DNA from: Acidobacteriota bacterium
GTDB taxonomy: Bacteria > Acidobacteriota > Vicinamibacteria > Vicinamibacterales > 2-12-FULL-66-21
NCBI GenBank assembly: GCA_003222675.1
Contig: QHWT01000049.1
Span: 167,313-231,312, forward strand
Length of the DNA: 64,000 bases
Direction of reading: 5' to 3'
Part shown: piece after piece, positions 8,622 through 16,170 of the stretch
Layout of the letters: each line of letters begins with the position of its first letter
Position numbering within the stretch: position 1 is the first letter of the stretch
Made by a program: the position numbers and the translations under genes
The notes under the pieces: generated by a model
Told to the model about the DNA's origin: nothing
Databases searched by the model: none
The model's input: only the letters and a program-made list of their open reading frames with translations

Positions 8622-9763
8622 TCAAACACCAACCGCGCGCGCCTCGACGAGCGCGCGGACGTGTTCGCCGCTCAACCCGAGATCAGTGCGGAGAATCGAT
8701 CGCGTGTGCTGGCCGAGCGTCGGCGGCGCGCTGCGGATCGCCGGTGGCGTGTCAGACATCTTCACCGGATTCCCCAGCACGCGCAGGCGCCCGATCGTGG
8801 CGTGCGGCAGGTCGACGATCATGTCGCGCGCGTGGAGCTGCGGATCGGCGAGCGTCTCGAGCACGCTGCGCACGTCCACGACGCGAAGAGCGCCTGCAGC
8901 GCGGACCGGAGCGCGTCGTAATGCGCCACACGCGACGCGTTCGTGGCAAAGCGCGGATCCGTGGCAAGCTCCGGCTGTTTCAGCACCTCTGCCAGCCGCC
9001 TGAACTGATCGTCGTTCCCCACCGACAGCACGAAGTCGCCATCGGATGCCGTGAACGTGTCGTACGGCGCGATCGACGGATGCCGGTTGCCCATGCGCGC
9101 GGGAGTCGCGCCCGTCGCGAATGCGATAGCTGCCTGGTAGGTCAGCAGCGCAGCCACCGAGTCGAGCATCGCGACATCCACGCACTGGCCGCGACCCGTT
9201 CGCTCGCGCGCGTAGAGTGCGGCGAGAATGCCTTGCGCGGCAAACAGGCCGGTGGCGATGTCAGCGATCGCGATGCCCAGCCGGAACGGCGGACCATCCG
9301 CGTCGCCGGTAATGCTCATCAGGCCCCCTTCCGCCTGCATCATCGCGTCGTAGCCCGCCTCCGTCCGTCGTGGGCCCGTCTGACCGAACCCCGAGATCGA
9401 GCAATACACGAGCTGCGGATGGCTCTTCGTCACACTCGCTGCATCCAGCCCGAGGCGCGCCATCGTTCCGGGGCGAAAATTCTCCACGACGACATCCGCG
9501 CGTTCGAGCAGGGCGCGGACGATCCCGTGCGCCGCCTCGTGCTTCAAGTCGAGCGCGAGGCTTTCCTTGTTCCGATTGATGCTCAGGAAATACGCGCTCT
9601 CGTCCTGGACGAACGGCGGCCCCCACGCGCGCGTGTCGTCACCGCGGCCGGGCTGCTCGATCTTGATGACCCGGGCCCCCAGGTCGGCGAGCTGCATCGT
9701 GCAGTACGGCCCGGCCAGCACGCGGCTGAAATCAAGGACGGTCACGCCGTTGAGCGGAGTCAT
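8622..9763 (-). pseudogene. CaiB/BaiF-type CoA transferase (class III), internal deletion with frameshift
   Basis: The N-terminal frame (9763 down to about 8885) reads as a class III CoA transferase. It has GVTVLDFSRVLAGPY, the INRNKESLALDL segment, VVENFRPGTMARLGLD, ISGFGQTGP and QGILAALYARERTGRGQ. At about 8875-8885 the family-like sequence jumps to another frame, which continues as VDVRSVLETLADPQLHARDM to the stop at 8622. Roughly 15-20 residues normally present between the LFA and VDVRS segments are missing. As it stands the gene cannot make a full-length enzyme. The start chosen is ATG at 9763 (MTPLNGVTV). A sequencing or assembly error is the main alternative. Confidence 0.85.
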
Positions 9764-9764
9764 G

Positions 9765-9945
9765 TCGATTTGGTAATTTGGCGATTCCAGTGATTTGGTG
9801 ATTTGTGATCGGAGAGCGGCCAATGTTGCCGGGTCTGAAGACCCGGCCTACAATCGGATCGCAGGGCGGCTCTTCAGAGCCGCCGACGGCGAAATCACCA
9901 ATTACCAAATCACCAAATCACCAAATCACCAAATCACAAGATCAC
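9765..9945. repeat. Composite element: paired hairpins flanked by inverted GATTTGGTGATT arms
   Basis: Left arm (about 9768-9812) is made of GATTTGGTGATTTG words and right arm (about 9890-9945) of their complement, AAATCACCAAATCACC. Between them lie hairpin A (GCCGGGTCTGAAGACCCGGC, about 9831-9850) and hairpin B (GGCGGCTCTTCAGAGCCGCC, about 9867-9886). The whole fills the gap before the glutaredoxin-like gene. Confidence 0.75.
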
Positions 9946-9947
9946 CG

Positions 9948-10202
9948 ATGAAGATCGTCGTCTATTCCGGCGCGCATTGACGCGCGTGCGACATGGTGAA
10001 GGAGTTTCTTTCACGCGCAGGGCACACGTTTGAAACCAGGAACATCGAGGAAGACGATCAGGCCTATAGCGAGCTCCTGGCGCTTGGCGCGCGGTCGGTT
10101 CCAGTGACCCTGATCGGTGATCGCATGATTACCGGCTTCGATCAGGCGCAGCTCCGCTCCGCGCTTGCCGATGCCGGCGACCCACCGTCACGAGATCGCT
10201 GA
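9948..10202 (+). CDS. Probable selenocysteine-containing glutaredoxin-like protein (in-frame TGA at 9978)
   Basis: The frame reads MKIVVYSGAH-TGA-RACDMVKEFL and continues to a TGA stop at 10200-10202, giving 84 residues if the first TGA is decoded. The fold is glutaredoxin/NrdH-like: an N-terminal beta strand, the redox site, helix MVKEFLSRAG, then a cis-Pro loop SVPVT and a C-terminal GFD segment. The internal TGA falls exactly where the first Cys of the CxxC site should be, giving U-R-A-C. A stem-loop follows at 9982-10018. Sec-containing glutaredoxins are known in bacteria. The Sec machinery is not in the window. A nonsense mutation is the alternative. The 3' end overlaps hom on the other strand. 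Confidence 0.8.
9982..10018 (+). promoter_or_regulatory. Candidate bacterial SECIS stem-loop
   Basis: Directly after the TGA (9978-9980), GTGAAGGA (9996-10003) can pair with TCTTTCAC (10007-10014), including one G-U pair. This leaves an apical loop GTT that begins with G. A lower stem GCGC (9982-9985) with GCGC (10015-10018) encloses a left-hand bulge. The apical loop is 23 nt past the TGA, within the range usually reported for bacterial SECIS elements. Pairing was done by eye, not by a folding program. Confidence 0.6.
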
Positions 10203-11202
10203 GCAGCGCGTACGCGGTCTGCGTCAGGCCGCCGGCCAGCTGCGTCATCGCGATCTCGCCGAGCACGTCCGTCTGCAGGATGAGCGCGTTCGCCACGCCG
10301 CGCAGGCCGGCGAGCAAATCGCTTTCGGGTAACTCGATCGGCCGCACCGAGGTCGCCACGCCGCCGGCCGTGCGTTTTGCCGATGCCACCAGCCGCACGC
10401 GCGCACCGCGTCCCTTCGCCGCCATGGCCAGCCGTGCGGTCGTTTGCTCGATCCCTTCGCGATCCACGGCCTGGGGCGTCATGCGCGCGCGCATCAGCAC
10501 GTTCGCCAACGCGGCTGTCTTTGCCGCCGCATCCCATCCATCCACGTCCAGCGACGGATCTGCTTCCGCGATTCCGTCGGCCTGCATTCGCGCCAGGGCG
10601 CCGTCGAAGCTCTCGCCATCCTCGATGGCCGAGAGGATGTGGTTGGTCGTGCTGTTGATGACGCCGCGGAATCCAAGAATGTCGACGGCAGGCAACGTCT
10701 CTCGAACGAGATTGAAAATGGGGACGCCGTCCATGACCGCGCCTTCGAACAGGAACGACACCCCGCGATCCGCGGCAAGCGCGCTGAGTTCCTCGTACGC
10801 GAACGCGGCAGGGCCCTTGTTCGCCGTGACGACGTGGCACCCCGATTCGAGCGCCGCACGCACGTGATCGATCGCCGGCTGTCCCGCTGCGATGTCGAGC
10901 GTCGTCGTTTCCACGACGATCTTCAGCGGGCTGTCGCTGCCGGCGAGTCTGCGAATCACCCCGAAGCTGTCGGCGGGCGCCGCCGCGTCGGCGTCGAGCG
11001 CGTCCGATCCCTGCCGATCCGCCGCCGCCACGGCATCGATCCCCTGCGCGCGGAAGATGCAGCCGTTATGTGCGGTGGCGATACCGATGACGCGGCAATC
11101 GAGCTCGTAATCGAGCGCGAGCCAGTCGCGCCGCTCTTCGAGCAGCCTCGCGAACCTGCGTCCGACATGGCCGAAGCCGATGAGCGCGAGATCAGCGCGC
11201 AT
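10129..11202 (-). CDS. hom: Homoserine dehydrogenase
   Basis: This 357-residue enzyme reduces aspartate-semialdehyde to homoserine on the Thr/Met branch. It shows the NAD(P)-binding GFGHVGRRF at residues 9-17, the ETTTLD strand, VVTANKGP with the catalytic Lys, and the family signature FRGVINSTTNHIL. Downstream is a segment EADPSLDVDGWDAAAK, as in the family. There is no C-terminal ACT regulatory domain, so allosteric Thr control of the ACT type is not expected. Its last 74 bp overlap the glutaredoxin-like gene on the opposite strand. Its start overlaps the aminotransferase stop by 11 bp, suggesting an operon. Confidence 0.93.
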   Translation of the reverse strand: MRADLALIGFGHVGRRFARLLEERRDWLALDYELDCRVIGIATAHNGCIFRAQGIDAVAAADRQGSDALDADAAAPADSFGVIRRLAGSDSPLKIVVETTTLDIAAGQPAIDHVRAALESGCHVVTANKGPAAFAYEELSALAADRGVSFLFEGAVMDGVPIFNLVRETLPAVDILGFRGVINSTTNHILSAIEDGESFDGALARMQADGIAEADPSLDVDGWDAAAKTAALANVLMRARMTPQAVDREGIEQTTARLAMAAKGRGARVRLVASAKRTAGGVATSVRPIELPESDLLAGLRGVANALILQTDVLGEIAMTQLAGGLTQTAYALLSDLVTVGRRHRQARSGAAPDRSR

Positions 11203-12328
11203 GCGCCGTCACGGCGTCGAGGAACTCGCCGGCGACCGCCAGTGCGCGCGCGAGATACGTGGGATCGGATCCGAACCCGACCCGCACGTACCCGTCCATG
11301 TCGAAGTGATTGCCGGGCACGATGAGCACGCCCGCCTCGTCGCGCAGGCGCGACGTGAGCTCCGTCGAGGAGATGGCGTGCGGATATCGAATGAACGCGA
11401 TGGCTCCCGCTTCCGGCGGCACGTGAACCATGCCCTCACGCTGCTCGATCCATCGCCGGAGCACGGGATAGTTCGTCCGGATGATGCCGCGCGTCCGCGC
11501 GAGCAGCGTGGCCCGGCGCTCCGGCACGAGCGCCATGCGCGCGAGGCGGTCGTTGATCGCGCCGGGCGCGATCGTCGTGTAATCGTGAATGCCCCAGAGG
11601 TCCGCGATCAATTCCGGCGGCGCGACGATCCAGCCGATGCGCAGCCCGGGGAGGCCGTACGCCTTCGACAGACCGCTCGTGACGACCGCGCGCTCGTAGC
11701 GCCCCCACACGGTCGGCGTGTCGTCGGCCTCGCGTTCAGCGCCGCGGTAAATCTCGTCGCCGATGACCCATGCGCCGACGGATGACGCAGTGCGGCACAC
11801 CTCGTCGAGCGTTCCGGCGTCGAGCCGCGCGCCGGTCGGATTGTTCGGATTGCAGAGGAGGATCGCCCGTGTCTTGCGCGTGACGAGGCTGCGCAGTTCG
11901 TCGGTGTCTGCCGTCCATCCAGCGACGGCACCAGGCGCCTCCCTCAGCGGCCACGCACGTACATCTGCGCCGAGCGCGCGCGCGAGCCCGCGCGCCTGCA
12001 GGTAGTTCGGCGTCATGAACACCACCTGATCGCCCGGCTCCAGGAGGCGCATCAGGAGCACGCAATTCGCTTCGGACCCTCCATTTGTGATCTCGACGTG
12101 TTCGATCGTCGAGCCGGGATAGATCGATGCGATCAGCGTGCGGAGCTCGATCGTGCCGTTCGTCTGTGGGTAACCCAGCTCCTGCTCGAGCATGGCCACC
12201 TGCAGTTCCGGCGTGTTCACCAGGTCTGTGACGCGCAGCGGGTGCACGCCGCTTTCCGCCAGGTTCCAAGCGACCCGGTTCTCCCAGATCGATTGATATC
12301 GCTCGAGCGCAAACGTTTCGAGCTTCAT
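11192..12328 (-). CDS. PLP-dependent class I/II aminotransferase
   Basis: This 378-residue fold-type I aminotransferase has an ITNGGSEANCVLL cofactor segment, LCNPNNPTGA, a DEIYRG loop and the PLP lysine motif SGLSKAYGLPGLRIGW. The N-terminus FALERYQSIWENRVAWNL resembles a subgroup that includes amino-acid aminotransferases of unclear specificity. It is upstream of and overlaps hom, so a role in amino-acid metabolism is plausible, but the substrate is unknown. The start ATG is at 12328. Confidence 0.88.
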   Translation of the reverse strand: MKLETFALERYQSIWENRVAWNLAESGVHPLRVTDLVNTPELQVAMLEQELGYPQTNGTIELRTLIASIYPGSTIEHVEITNGGSEANCVLLMRLLEPGDQVVFMTPNYLQARGLARALGADVRAWPLREAPGAVAGWTADTDELRSLVTRKTRAILLCNPNNPTGARLDAGTLDEVCRTASSVGAWVIGDEIYRGAEREADDTPTVWGRYERAVVTSGLSKAYGLPGLRIGWIVAPPELIADLWGIHDYTTIAPGAINDRLARMALVPERRATLLARTRGIIRTNYPVLRRWIEQREGMVHVPPEAGAIAFIRYPHAISSTELTSRLRDEAGVLIVPGNHFDMDGYVRVGFGSDPTYLARALAVAGEFLDAVTAHAR

Positions 12329-12380
12329 GCCCGCCAGTGTAGTCGAAAACGCTCATGCGCTATCCTCTTGGACGACATTG

Positions 12381-13178
12381 ATGTCCACCGATCTCCTACC
12401 CGAGCTCGCGCTGATCCCGGGGGGCGAGTTCTTGATGGGTTCTGAAGATGCCGAGGAAGACGAGCGGCCGGTGCACGGCGTGCACATCGACGATTTCCTC
12501 ATGGGTGTCCAGCCCGTCACGAACGCGGACTATGCGCGCTTCGTCCGCGACACCGGCCATCGCGCGCCCGCGGTCTACGAGCTGCCGCTCGTTGTCACCG
12601 CCGGCGGCGCCGAGCGTGAGCGGTTGTTCCGTCACACAGGCGCGCTGTACGTGTGGGACGACGTGGACCCGCCGCACGGCCGCGCGGATCATCCGGTCAC
12701 GCTCGTGCGCTTCGATGATGCGGTGGCGTACTGCGCGTGGCTGTCCGCGTCGACCGGCCGGTTGTTCCGCCTGCCGACCGAGGCGGAATGGGAGAAGGCC
12801 TCACGCGGCGGCGTGGAGTCTAAACGGTATCCATGGGGCGATCGGCTCGATCAGAACATGTCGAACTTCCTTGTCGATCCGGCGTTGAAGTCGAGCCACG
12901 GCACGACGCCGTGCCGCCTCTATCCCCCCAATGCGTTCGGCTTGTTCGACATCGCCGGCAACGTATGGGAGTGGGTGCAGGATTGGTACGACCCGGGCTA
13001 CTACGCGATGTCTCCGGCGCGAAATCCCGTCGGGCCGCCGACCGGACACTTGCGCGTGTTGCGCGGCGGCGGATGGCTCGTCGCCGATGTCCGCATGCTG
13101 TCGTGCAGTCATCGTCACAAGGTGCCGCCCGATACGTACTCGTACGCGATTGGATTCAGGGTCGCCTGTCTGGCTTGA
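12381..13178 (+). CDS. SUMF1/formylglycine-generating-enzyme-fold protein
   Basis: This 265-residue protein has the FGE-sulfatase domain pattern: IPGGEFLMGS at the start, PVTNADYARFV, RLPTEAEWEKASRGG, YPWGD, NVWEWVQDWY, LRVLRGGGW and a terminal GFRVA. In true formylglycine-generating enzymes two cysteines follow the GGS(Y/F) segment. Here only the later one (LSCSH) is present, so sulfatase-activating chemistry is doubtful. ATG 12381 is chosen over an in-frame ATG at 12327, which would overlap the divergent aminotransferase start and add a non-conserved leader. Confidence 0.85.
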   Translation: MSTDLLPELALIPGGEFLMGSEDAEEDERPVHGVHIDDFLMGVQPVTNADYARFVRDTGHRAPAVYELPLVVTAGGAERERLFRHTGALYVWDDVDPPHGRADHPVTLVRFDDAVAYCAWLSASTGRLFRLPTEAEWEKASRGGVESKRYPWGDRLDQNMSNFLVDPALKSSHGTTPCRLYPPNAFGLFDIAGNVWEWVQDWYDPGYYAMSPARNPVGPPTGHLRVLRGGGWLVADVRMLSCSHRHKVPPDTYSYAIGFRVACLA

Positions 13179-13198
13179 TGAGGGCATTAGCGACAACG

Positions 13199-13500
13199 AG
13201 AGGGTTCTCGGGTTCCCGAGTTCCCCGGTTCCGGGTTCTGGTTCCAGAGGTTCCCGAGTTCTCGGTTCCACGGTTCACGGTTCACGGTTCACGGTTCATG
13301 GTTCACGGTTCATGGTTCACGGTTCACGGTTCACGGTTGTCGGTTGTCGGCCGGTTGCCGGTGCTTCTCCGTACTCGGTGCTCGGCACACTACTGGAAAC
13401 CGGAAGCGGAACCAGGAACCGGGAATCAGAACCAGGAATCAGAACCAGGAATCAGAACCAGGAACCGGAACCCAGAACCCAGAACCATTCGAACTAGGGA
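13199..13500. repeat. Long low-complexity inverted array of GGTTC / GAACC words
   Basis: The 13179-13572 gap contains no gene. Its left half is built of GGTTCCCGAGTTC and then GGTTCACGGTTCATGG units (about 13200-13345). Its right half is built of the complementary type GAACCAGGAATCAGAACC (about 13400-13500). The halves could pair into one very long imperfect hairpin around a unique centre near 13350-13395. Confidence 0.8.
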
Positions 13501-13572
13501 ACGAGAACTCTGGAACGCGGGAACCCCGGGAACAAGGGAACCCTCTCGTGATCGCAGGAGAATCTCGATGAG

Positions 13573-14241
13573 GTGCCCGCGCGCGCGCAAGTCGCCACAC
13601 CCGAGACGCCACAGCAACCTGTCGTGGTCACGACCGGGGAAGGCGTGGTGAAGCGTGCGCCGGATCGCGCGTGGGTCACGATCGCCGTCGAGAGCCGCGC
13701 GCGCTCGCCGCAGGAGGCGCAGCGCGCGAACGCAGAGGCGATGAAGGGGGTCATGGATCGTTTGAAGGCGTCGGGCATCCCGGCTGACGCGATCCAGACG
13801 ACGATGTTCGATCTGCAGCCGGAATTCGATTACGCGAACGGGAAGCAGACACTGCGCGACTACGTCGCGCGCAATCAGGTGCAGGTGAAAGTGGATGCGC
13901 TGGGGAAGCTCGGCGAGATCATCGCGTCCGCGGTGACGGGCGGCGCGACCAACATAAGCGGCGTACGATTCGATTTGCAGGACCGCGACGCGGCCGAGCG
14001 CGAGGCGCTCAGGGCCGCTGTGGCCGACGCGCGCAAGCGCGCTGACGCGGCCGTCCGCGGGGCGAACATGAACGTGGAACGCGTGGTGCGAATCGAGGAG
14101 CTACGTGAATTCTCGCCGCCGCAGCCGCGGCCGATGGCGATGGCAAGCGCCGGCATGGCCGAGCGGCAGGCGGCTGTGCCAATCGAAGCGGGGGAAATCG
14201 AAATCCGCGTGCGGGTTTTGCTGACAGCCGCAATCAGGTGA
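13573..14241 (+). CDS. SIMPL (DUF541) domain protein with damaged signal peptide
   Basis: The 222-residue frame begins GTG-CCC and reads VPARAQVAT, which looks like the end of a signal peptide. It then carries a SIMPL domain from VVVTTGEGVVKRAPDRAW to EIRVRVLL, with TTMFDLQPEFDY and a NISGVRFDL segment. These are normally periplasmic oxidative-stress or interaction proteins of unknown chemistry. A strong ribosome site and start (AGGAGAATCTCGATGAG, ATG at 13568) lie just upstream but in another frame. The hydrophobic core of the signal peptide therefore appears deleted. Whether the GTG start is used is uncertain. Confidence 0.75.
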   Translation: MPARAQVATPETPQQPVVVTTGEGVVKRAPDRAWVTIAVESRARSPQEAQRANAEAMKGVMDRLKASGIPADAIQTTMFDLQPEFDYANGKQTLRDYVARNQVQVKVDALGKLGEIIASAVTGGATNISGVRFDLQDRDAAEREALRAAVADARKRADAAVRGANMNVERVVRIEELREFSPPQPRPMAMASAGMAERQAAVPIEAGEIEIRVRVLLTAAIR

Positions 14242-14242
14242 G

Positions 14243-14353
14243 GGCTCAGGACTCATGGGTCATCGCCCCTGACGCCGGAGCTAAAGATCCGGCCTACCGA
14301 CGTACTGCGCTGTAGGGCGGACCTTCAGGTCCGCCGTTCCTGAATCCTGAGCC
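14243..14353. repeat. Composite paired-hairpin element with 9-bp terminal inverted repeats
   Basis: Outer ends are GGCTCAGGA (14243-14251) and TCCTGAGCC (14345-14353), a perfect inverted repeat. Inside are hairpin A (GCCGGAGCTAAAGATCCGGC) and hairpin B (GGCGGACCTTCAGGTCCGCC), joined by a linker containing GTACTGCGCTGTAG. The layout matches the element at 36874-37008. The rmuC stop codon lies inside it. Confidence 0.8.
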
Positions 14354-15606
14354 GCTTCATCAGCATCCTCGAACAGGCCCGCCAGCTCGGGCACCCCAAG
14401 GGCGCGCGGCGTGTGGTCGATCGTTTCGATGTCGGGGAGTTCCTCCGTCGCGGAGATCCCCTTGTCTTTCAGCCGCCGCGCCGTCACGAGGACGCGGCTT
14501 TCGAGCGTCCCGACGGCACTGTTGTATGCGGTAACCGACTTCGCGAGGCTCCGGCCTACGTTCTCGAAGTGCTCGGCGAGTTTCGCGATGCGCTCGTAAA
14601 GGTTCCTGCCCAGCTCGCTGATCTCCATCGCGTTCTGCGCGATCTTCTCCTGCTGCCATCCGTAGGTGATGGCGCGCAGGAGCGCGATGAGCGTCAACGG
14701 ACTTGCCAGCATGACGCCGCGCTTCATGCTGAATTCGAGCAGCGCGTTATCGTGCTGCAGCGCGGCGCTCAGCAGCGCTTCGCCAGGGACGAACATCACC
14801 ACGATGTCCGGGGCGGGCTGGAAATGGGCCCAGTACGTCTTGTTCGAGAGGCGAACAATGTGGTCCTTCACCTGCCGCGCGTGATCCTTGAGCTTTGCAT
14901 CCCGCGCGGCATCCTCCTCGCAGTCGTGCGCGTCGAGAAACGCGTTCAGCGGGACCTTTGCGTCGACCACGACGTTCTTGCCACCAGGCAGTCTGACGAT
15001 GACGTCAGGTGTCAGCCGACCGTTGTCGCCGTTGACCGATTCCTTCAGCTCGAAATGGCTACCCTCGAGCATGCCTGCCGCTTCGAGCACGCGTCGGAGC
15101 TGTAACTCTCCCCATTGACCGCGGATGTTCGGCGAGCGCAGCGCACGCGCGAGCCGCCCTGTCTCAGATTGGAGCGCGGTCTGTGCGGCAGTCAACGATC
15201 GAAGCTGCTCGGTGAGCCGCGCATGCGACGTGGCGCGCTCCCGGTCAACTTCCTGCAGCTTCGAATCGACCTTGCCGAGCGATTCCTTCAGCGGCTGAAC
15301 GAGCTCGCTGATGGCCTTCTGGCGGCCGTCCAGTTCGTTTGTCGCGGTGCGCTGGAACTCGCCGAGTTTCTCCCTGGCAAGATCGAGGAACCGCTGGTTA
15401 TTTCTGGCGAGCGCGTCGGCAGAGAGCGCGGCGAACGTGTCTTTCAATGTCTCGCCCCCCCGGTCGGCCGCCGCGAGCTTTTCCGACGCGGATTGCCGTT
15501 CGGCCTCGAGCAGGGCTTGGAGTCGCGTCGCGCGGCGCTCCGCCGTGAGCGCCCAGGCGCCCGCGGCGGCTAGAAGCGTTCCAAGAACGATCAATCCAAG
15601 GACCAC
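14281..15606 (-). CDS. rmuC: DNA recombination protein RmuC
   Basis: This 441-residue protein has an N-terminal membrane helix (VLGLIVLGTLLAAAGAW) and a coiled-coil region to about residue 150. The RmuC core follows, with IRGQWGELQLRRVLE, GRLTPDVIVRLPGGKNVVVDAK, DIVVMFVPGEA and ASPLTLIALLRAI. RmuC is thought to limit DNA inversions; the core resembles restriction-type nucleases. The last roughly 19 residues (from TADLKVRPTAQYVGRPDL) are encoded by the palindromic element at 14243-14353, so the tail is acquired rather than conserved. The start is GTG at 15606. Confidence 0.92.
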   Translation of the reverse strand: MVLGLIVLGTLLAAAGAWALTAERRATRLQALLEAERQSASEKLAAADRGGETLKDTFAALSADALARNNQRFLDLAREKLGEFQRTATNELDGRQKAISELVQPLKESLGKVDSKLQEVDRERATSHARLTEQLRSLTAAQTALQSETGRLARALRSPNIRGQWGELQLRRVLEAAGMLEGSHFELKESVNGDNGRLTPDVIVRLPGGKNVVVDAKVPLNAFLDAHDCEEDAARDAKLKDHARQVKDHIVRLSNKTYWAHFQPAPDIVVMFVPGEALLSAALQHDNALLEFSMKRGVMLASPLTLIALLRAITYGWQQEKIAQNAMEISELGRNLYERIAKLAEHFENVGRSLAKSVTAYNSAVGTLESRVLVTARRLKDKGISATEELPDIETIDHTPRALGVPELAGLFEDADEAAQDSGTADLKVRPTAQYVGRPDL

Positions 15607-15693
15607 GATGACCGAAGTTTAGGCGAAAGGTGGGCTAAGCTCAAGAGAAATAACGGTTGTCAGTTGGCGGTTGACTGTTCTCGGTTCCTTGAC

Positions 15694-15753
15694 TTGCCCC
15701 GCCGAAGCGGAGGCAGTAAAATAGGACCCTTCTGGTCGTAGTTAATGACCGGG
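15694..15753 (+). promoter_or_regulatory. Candidate SUF promoter and inverted-repeat operator
   Basis: TTGCCC (15694-15699) and TAAAAT (15717-15722) are spaced 17 bp apart as a possible sigma-70 promoter for the SUF operon. Just downstream, ACCC-N4-GGTC-N9-GACC-N1-GGGT (about 15726-15753) forms an inverted repeat where a repressor such as the cluster's Rrf2 protein could bind. The operator assignment is inference. Confidence 0.4.
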
Positions 15754-15763
15754 TAAGGCTCCG

Positions 15764-16090
15764 ATGCTCCAGATCAGCGAGAACGCCGCGAGACTCATCA
15801 AAAAAATGACCGCTCGAAACGGGGTGCCGGGTGGTGGGCTCCGTATCGGGATCAAGGCAGGCGGCTGTTCCGGGCTGAGCTACACGTTCGCCTGGGAGGC
15901 CGCGCCTCGCGACACCGATCACGTGTTCGACGGACCTGAAGGCGCGAAGGTATTCGTCGACCGCAAGAGTTATCAATTCATCAAGGGCACTACGCTCGAT
16001 TACGACACGAGCCTGGTGAGCAAAGGGTTCATCTTCAACAATCCCAACGCCAAGTCTTCCTGCGGCTGCGGGACGTCGTTCAGTGTGTGA
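15764..16090 (+). CDS. sufA: A-type iron-sulfur carrier (SufA/IscA/HesB family)
   Basis: This 108-residue A-type carrier is first in the SUF operon and would deliver Fe-S clusters to apoproteins. The three ligand cysteines are visible: AGGCSGLSY in the middle and SSCGCG near the C-terminus. The family strand KVFVDRKSYQFIKGTTLDY is also present. Length and spacing are standard. It is separated from sufB by 80 bp. Confidence 0.93.
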   Translation: MLQISENAARLIKKMTARNGVPGGGLRIGIKAGGCSGLSYTFAWEAAPRDTDHVFDGPEGAKVFVDRKSYQFIKGTTLDYDTSLVSKGFIFNNPNAKSSCGCGTSFSV

Positions 16091-16170
16091 TTCGCTCGCG
16101 CTCTTCGGGCGCTGGCTCGTTAGCCGCGCCGGGGCAAAACTTGCGGCGGCTTTAGGAATCGGTTCAGCAC

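Noticed and set aside
9948-10202. Treating the glutaredoxin-like gene as starting at 9993 (MVKEFL)
   Set aside because: That start would remove the first strand and the whole redox motif; the upstream ATG gives an intact fold with TGA at the Cys position.
12327-12380. Earlier ATG for the SUMF1-fold gene, giving a CATG overlap like queC/queD
   Set aside because: The added 18 residues are not part of the domain; ATG 12381 starts just before the conserved IPGGEF segment.
13199-13500. Protein-coding reading of the GGTTC array
   Set aside because: Open frames through it translate to Ser/Arg/Val-Pro-Gly strings caused by the repeats only.
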